Assembly (NCBI GenBank): GCA_050248715.1
Contig: JBFWRV010000022.1
Location: 1-64,000, forward strand
Source of the DNA: AWTP1-13 sp050248715
GTDB lineage: Bacteria; Pseudomonadota; Alphaproteobacteria; Rhizobiales; Hyphomicrobiaceae
Direction of reading: 5' to 3'
Length of the DNA: 64,000 nt
Below are positions 61,486-64,000 of this stretch, in pieces (positions within the stretch are counted from its first letter, which is position 1; each line of letters begins with the position of its first letter). The notes below the pieces were generated by a model, which was not told the origin of the DNA, did not search any database, and saw only the letters and a program-made list of their open reading frames with translations. A program made the translations under genes and the position numbers.

Positions 61486-62690
61486 CGGCTCTCGGCGGCT
61501 TGCCGCGAGGAACAGCGGCTGAGGTTGCGCAGATGAAGCTTGCAGGTGTGAAGGTTCTCGATCTGTCGCAGTTCCTGCCTGGCCCCCATCTCACCATGAT
61601 GATGGCGGACCACGGGGCCGAGGTGATCAAGATCGAGCCCTACCAGGGCGGAGAGCCGGCGCGCCATATCGGGCTCAGTAAGGGCGGCCATTCCGTCTGG
61701 TTCCGCAACACCAACCGGGGCAAGCGGAGCCTGCGGCTGAACCTCAAGGACCCGCGCGGCAAGGAGGTTCTGCATCGCCTATGCGGCTGCGCCGACGTGT
61801 TCGTGGAGTCGTTCCGGCCCGGCGTGATGCAGCGGTTGGGGTTCGATTATGCGACGCTGGTCAAGCGGTCGCCACGCCTCGTCTACTGCTCGATTTCGGC
61901 CTTCGGCCAAGATGGGCGCTACCGCGACAAGCCGGCGCACGATCTCTCTGTCGAGGCGATGGCGGGGCTCATCAGCGTGAGCCTCGGGCAGGACGGCAAG
62001 CCTGCCATTCCCGCCATTCCCGCCGCCGACATGGCCGCGTCTCTTATGGCGCTTTCGGGAATTCTCATGGCGCTGCTGAAACAGCGCGAAACCGGGCGGG
62101 GCGATTTCATCGACATCGCCATGCACGATGCGCTGCTCGCCTGGACACCAAACGTCATGGGGCCGGTGTTCGCGGAGGGGCGGCCACCGGTGCCGAAGGA
62201 TGAGCGGTCCTGGGGTGGCGCGGCGTTTTACAACATCTATGAGACGGCTGACGGGCAGTTCATCACGCTGGGCGGCAGCGAGCACAAGTTCGCCGAGAAT
62301 TTCCTCGCCAAGGCGGGACGCCCCGACCTTGCCCTTCTGTGCCGCGAGGCACCGGGGGCGAAGCAGGCGCCGGTACGTGAGTACCTGGGCAACCTGTTCC
62401 GTTCGCGGACGCTGGCGGATTGGCTCGCTTGGCTCGACGGCGTCGACGTCTGCTATGCGCCCGTGCGTACTCTCAAGGATGCCATAGACGATCCCAACGC
62501 CGTCGAGCGCGGAATGCTGCTGCGCGACGAGCGCGGCCTGGAGCACCTCGGTGTGCCCATCAAGTTCGCGCACGAGCCGGCAACGCCTGACTTGCGTGTA
62601 CCCGAGCTCGGCGAGGATTCGGAGGCCATCTTGCGCGAGATCGGCCTCGACGGCGACATCGGCACGCTCCGCCGCGAGGGCGTCATATAG
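61482..62690 (+). CDS. CaiB/BaiF family CoA transferase
   Basis: 402 residues, GTG start overlapping the dehydrogenase stop; ATG at 61533 is an alternative that removes a poorly conserved leader. Family III CoA transferase: VLDLSQFLPGPHLTMMMADHGAEVIKIE, and the likely catalytic Asp in KPAHDLSVEAM. Moves CoA between acyl groups. It offers a second way, beside the ligases, of activating the substrate. Last gene of the operon, convergent with the oxidoreductase. Confidence 0.92.
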   Translation: MTALGGLPRGTAAEVAQMKLAGVKVLDLSQFLPGPHLTMMMADHGAEVIKIEPYQGGEPARHIGLSKGGHSVWFRNTNRGKRSLRLNLKDPRGKEVLHRLCGCADVFVESFRPGVMQRLGFDYATLVKRSPRLVYCSISAFGQDGRYRDKPAHDLSVEAMAGLISVSLGQDGKPAIPAIPAADMAASLMALSGILMALLKQRETGRGDFIDIAMHDALLAWTPNVMGPVFAEGRPPVPKDERSWGGAAFYNIYETADGQFITLGGSEHKFAENFLAKAGRPDLALLCREAPGAKQAPVREYLGNLFRSRTLADWLAWLDGVDVCYAPVRTLKDAIDDPNAVERGMLLRDERGLEHLGVPIKFAHEPATPDLRVPELGEDSEAILREIGLDGDIGTLRREGVI

Positions 62691-62714
62691 CGCGACGCGG
62701 ACTCCGGGAGCGGA

Positions 62715-63692
62715 TTACGGGACGAGTACCAGTTTGCCCATGACCCGGCGGCTCGCCATCTCGCTGAGCGCTTCTTGTCCTTCGCTAAGGGGATAGGCCT
62801 TCACCACTGAGGGCTTTAGACGGCCACCGGAATAGGCATCGAGCAGCGTTGTCAGCCGTCGACGCGTGTCGTCCGGGAAGCGCCAGCTGTGCTCGCCGAA
62901 CACGACCCCGATGACCGAGAAATTCTTGACCAGGATCATGTTGGCCGCGACCTGCGGGATATCTCCAGACGCAAAACCGACGACGAGGATGCGGCCCTCC
63001 CATCCTACGCAGCGCACACCTTGCTCGAAGGCCGCTCCGCCGACTGGGTCGAAGACGACGTCGACGCCCTTGACGTCCGTCAAGGCGCGCACCCGATCCC
63101 GCAGATTCTCGACAGCGTAGTTGACGGTCTCGTCGGCGCCGTGCTGACGGGCAACGGCGAGCTTCTCTGCGCTGCTCGCAGCCGCAATGACACGGGCACC
63201 CAGAAGCTTGCCCACCTCGACTGCCGCCAGGCCGACGCCACCGGCAGCGCCAAGCACGAGCAGCGTCTCGCCGGCAGCGAGGCGTCCTCTGTAGGCGAGA
63301 GCGAAGTGCGCCGTGCCGTAGGCAACCGGGAACGCAGCCGCCGTCACGAAGTCCATCTGATCGGGAATGGGCGTGACGATCGCGCCCGGCACCACGACCT
63401 CCTCCGCGTGCCCGCCTCCGTGCCGCGCGAAAGCCAGCACGCGATCACCGGGGCGGACGTGCTCTACGCCTGCTGCGCATTCGAAGACGATACCGGCCAC
63501 CTCCAGGCCCGGAATGAAGGGCAGCTCCGGTTTGACCTGGTATTTGCCTTCGACCATCAAGATGTCGGGAAAGTTGACGCCGGAAGCGCGCACGCCGATG
63601 CGCACCTGCCCAGGTCCCAGCGGCGGGCTTGCGACGTCCGCGACTTCGAGGCTGCCGATGCCGTCAAGAGAACGGCAGAGAAGTGCGCGCAT
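62715..63692 (-). CDS. Zinc-independent NADPH:quinone oxidoreductase-like MDR
   Basis: 325 residues. Medium-chain dehydrogenase/reductase without catalytic zinc ligands: GVNFPDILMVEGKYQ, VLGAAGGVGLAAVEVGKLLGA nucleotide loop, and VFDPVGGAAFEQG. Typically reduces quinones or enoyl compounds with NADPH. Same strand as the following ligase fragment, 40 bases away. Role in the island likely reductive, but unproven. Confidence 0.9.
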   Translation of the reverse strand: MRALLCRSLDGIGSLEVADVASPPLGPGQVRIGVRASGVNFPDILMVEGKYQVKPELPFIPGLEVAGIVFECAAGVEHVRPGDRVLAFARHGGGHAEEVVVPGAIVTPIPDQMDFVTAAAFPVAYGTAHFALAYRGRLAAGETLLVLGAAGGVGLAAVEVGKLLGARVIAAASSAEKLAVARQHGADETVNYAVENLRDRVRALTDVKGVDVVFDPVGGAAFEQGVRCVGWEGRILVVGFASGDIPQVAANMILVKNFSVIGVVFGEHSWRFPDDTRRRLTTLLDAYSGGRLKPSVVKAYPLSEGQEALSEMASRRVMGKLVLVP

Positions 63693-63732
63693 GGATCAGG
63701 CTCCTGGGTGCGTTGACGCGTGGTGACGGCTC

Positions 63733-64000
63733 TCAGGTCGCCGTGGTCCTCGCGGCGATCGCCTTGAGCTCTCGCCGCAGGAGCTTGCCGGTCGACGTCA
63801 ACGGCAAGGCCTCGCAGACGTACACGCGATCAGGAACCTTGTAACGGGAGAGCAGCTTGCGGGAGTGGTCGATGATCGACTCCACATCGATGCTCGAGCC
63901 AGGTCTCGCCGTCAGATAGGCGACGATGAGCTCTCCCTTTGCCGCGTCCGCGAGCCCGGTCACGCCGGCAAGGGCAACGGAGGGGTGCTGTTGCAATACC
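63733..64000 (-). CDS. AMP-forming CoA ligase, C-terminal part, cut by the window edge
   Basis: The last 88 or so residues of an AMP-binding enzyme, open at the right edge (the TTG at 63996-63994 is internal, not a start). It has the C-terminal domain AGVTGLADAAKGELIVAY, YKVPDRVYVCEALPLTSTGK with the catalytic Lys in TSTGKLLRREL. Activates an acid to its CoA ester. Same strand as and upstream of the quinone oxidoreductase. Confidence 0.88.
   Translation of the reverse strand, partial: VLQQHPSVALAGVTGLADAAKGELIVAYLTARPGSSIDVESIIDHSRKLLSRYKVPDRVYVCEALPLTSTGKLLRRELKAIAARTTAT

Overview
The window is a 64 kb chromosomal segment of high G+C content, almost certainly from an alphaproteobacterium and probably from the Hyphomicrobiales (Rhizobiales). 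The main pointers are a three-piece NAD(P) transhydrogenase operon led by a 47-residue aa3-type cytochrome oxidase subunit IV, an orphan BcsS-like outer-membrane protein, a possible NepR-like small protein, several Tat-exported binding proteins or enzymes, and dispersed GC-rich palindromes in intergenic and even coding DNA. I saw no rRNA, tRNA, CRISPR array or prophage. The only mobile-element trace is a transposase fragment at the left edge.

Layout. 1-11 kb: IS630-type transposase remnant, small exported protein, membrane-anchored DUF900-type hydrolase, DMT exporter, two small proteins, then a same-strand series of gamma-glutamyltransferase, AidB-like acyl-CoA dehydrogenase, MeaB GTPase and pyroglutamyl peptidase, facing an L-asparaginase. 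11.5-23.8 kb: cNMP/patatin protein, alpha/beta hydrolase, two SDRs, metallo-beta-lactamase-fold hydrolase, exonuclease III, a solute-binding protein, aldehyde dehydrogenase, a phasin-like protein, BcsS and a universal stress protein. 24-34 kb: Tat-exported beta-carbonic anhydrase, BacA/YddA-like ABC protein, NTF2-like and GNAT proteins, an ACAD10/11-like phosphotransferase plus dehydrogenase pair, and the pnt operon. 34-43 kb: TPR protein, HtpG and a complete peptide-type ABC importer operon (binding protein, two permeases, two ATPases). 43-49 kb: DinB protein, a frameshifted small exported gene, M20 amidohydrolase, HtrA-like protease, peroxiredoxin, DsbD-N-like protein and YqgE.

49-64 kb is the most interesting part: a catabolic island for an unidentified acid or amide. 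It contains a fused TRAP permease (DctQM), its binding protein, a GAF-domain protein, a GntR/HutC regulator, an MmgE/PrpD protein, a PaaK-like CoA ligase, an amidase, a crotonase without its usual glutamates, a PuuE/NodB-like ring-opening hydrolase candidate, a MaoC hydratase, an acyl-CoA dehydrogenase, a CaiB-type CoA transferase, a zinc-free quinone oxidoreductase and the end of an AMP-forming ligase. The perfect palindrome TGTCCGGACA lies in all three divergent promoter regions of this island: between the TRAP permease and binding protein, between the regulator and MmgE/PrpD, and between the crotonase and the PuuE-like gene. The natural reading is that the GntR protein controls the whole set, from uptake through hydrolysis and CoA activation to beta-oxidation-like steps. 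The substrate cannot be named from sequence alone.

The other notable structural signal is a family of GC-rich palindromic repeats. One copy sits in frame inside the N-terminus of the small transhydrogenase alpha subunit and another forms the C-terminus of the DinB protein, so these repeats appear to add peptide segments to proteins.
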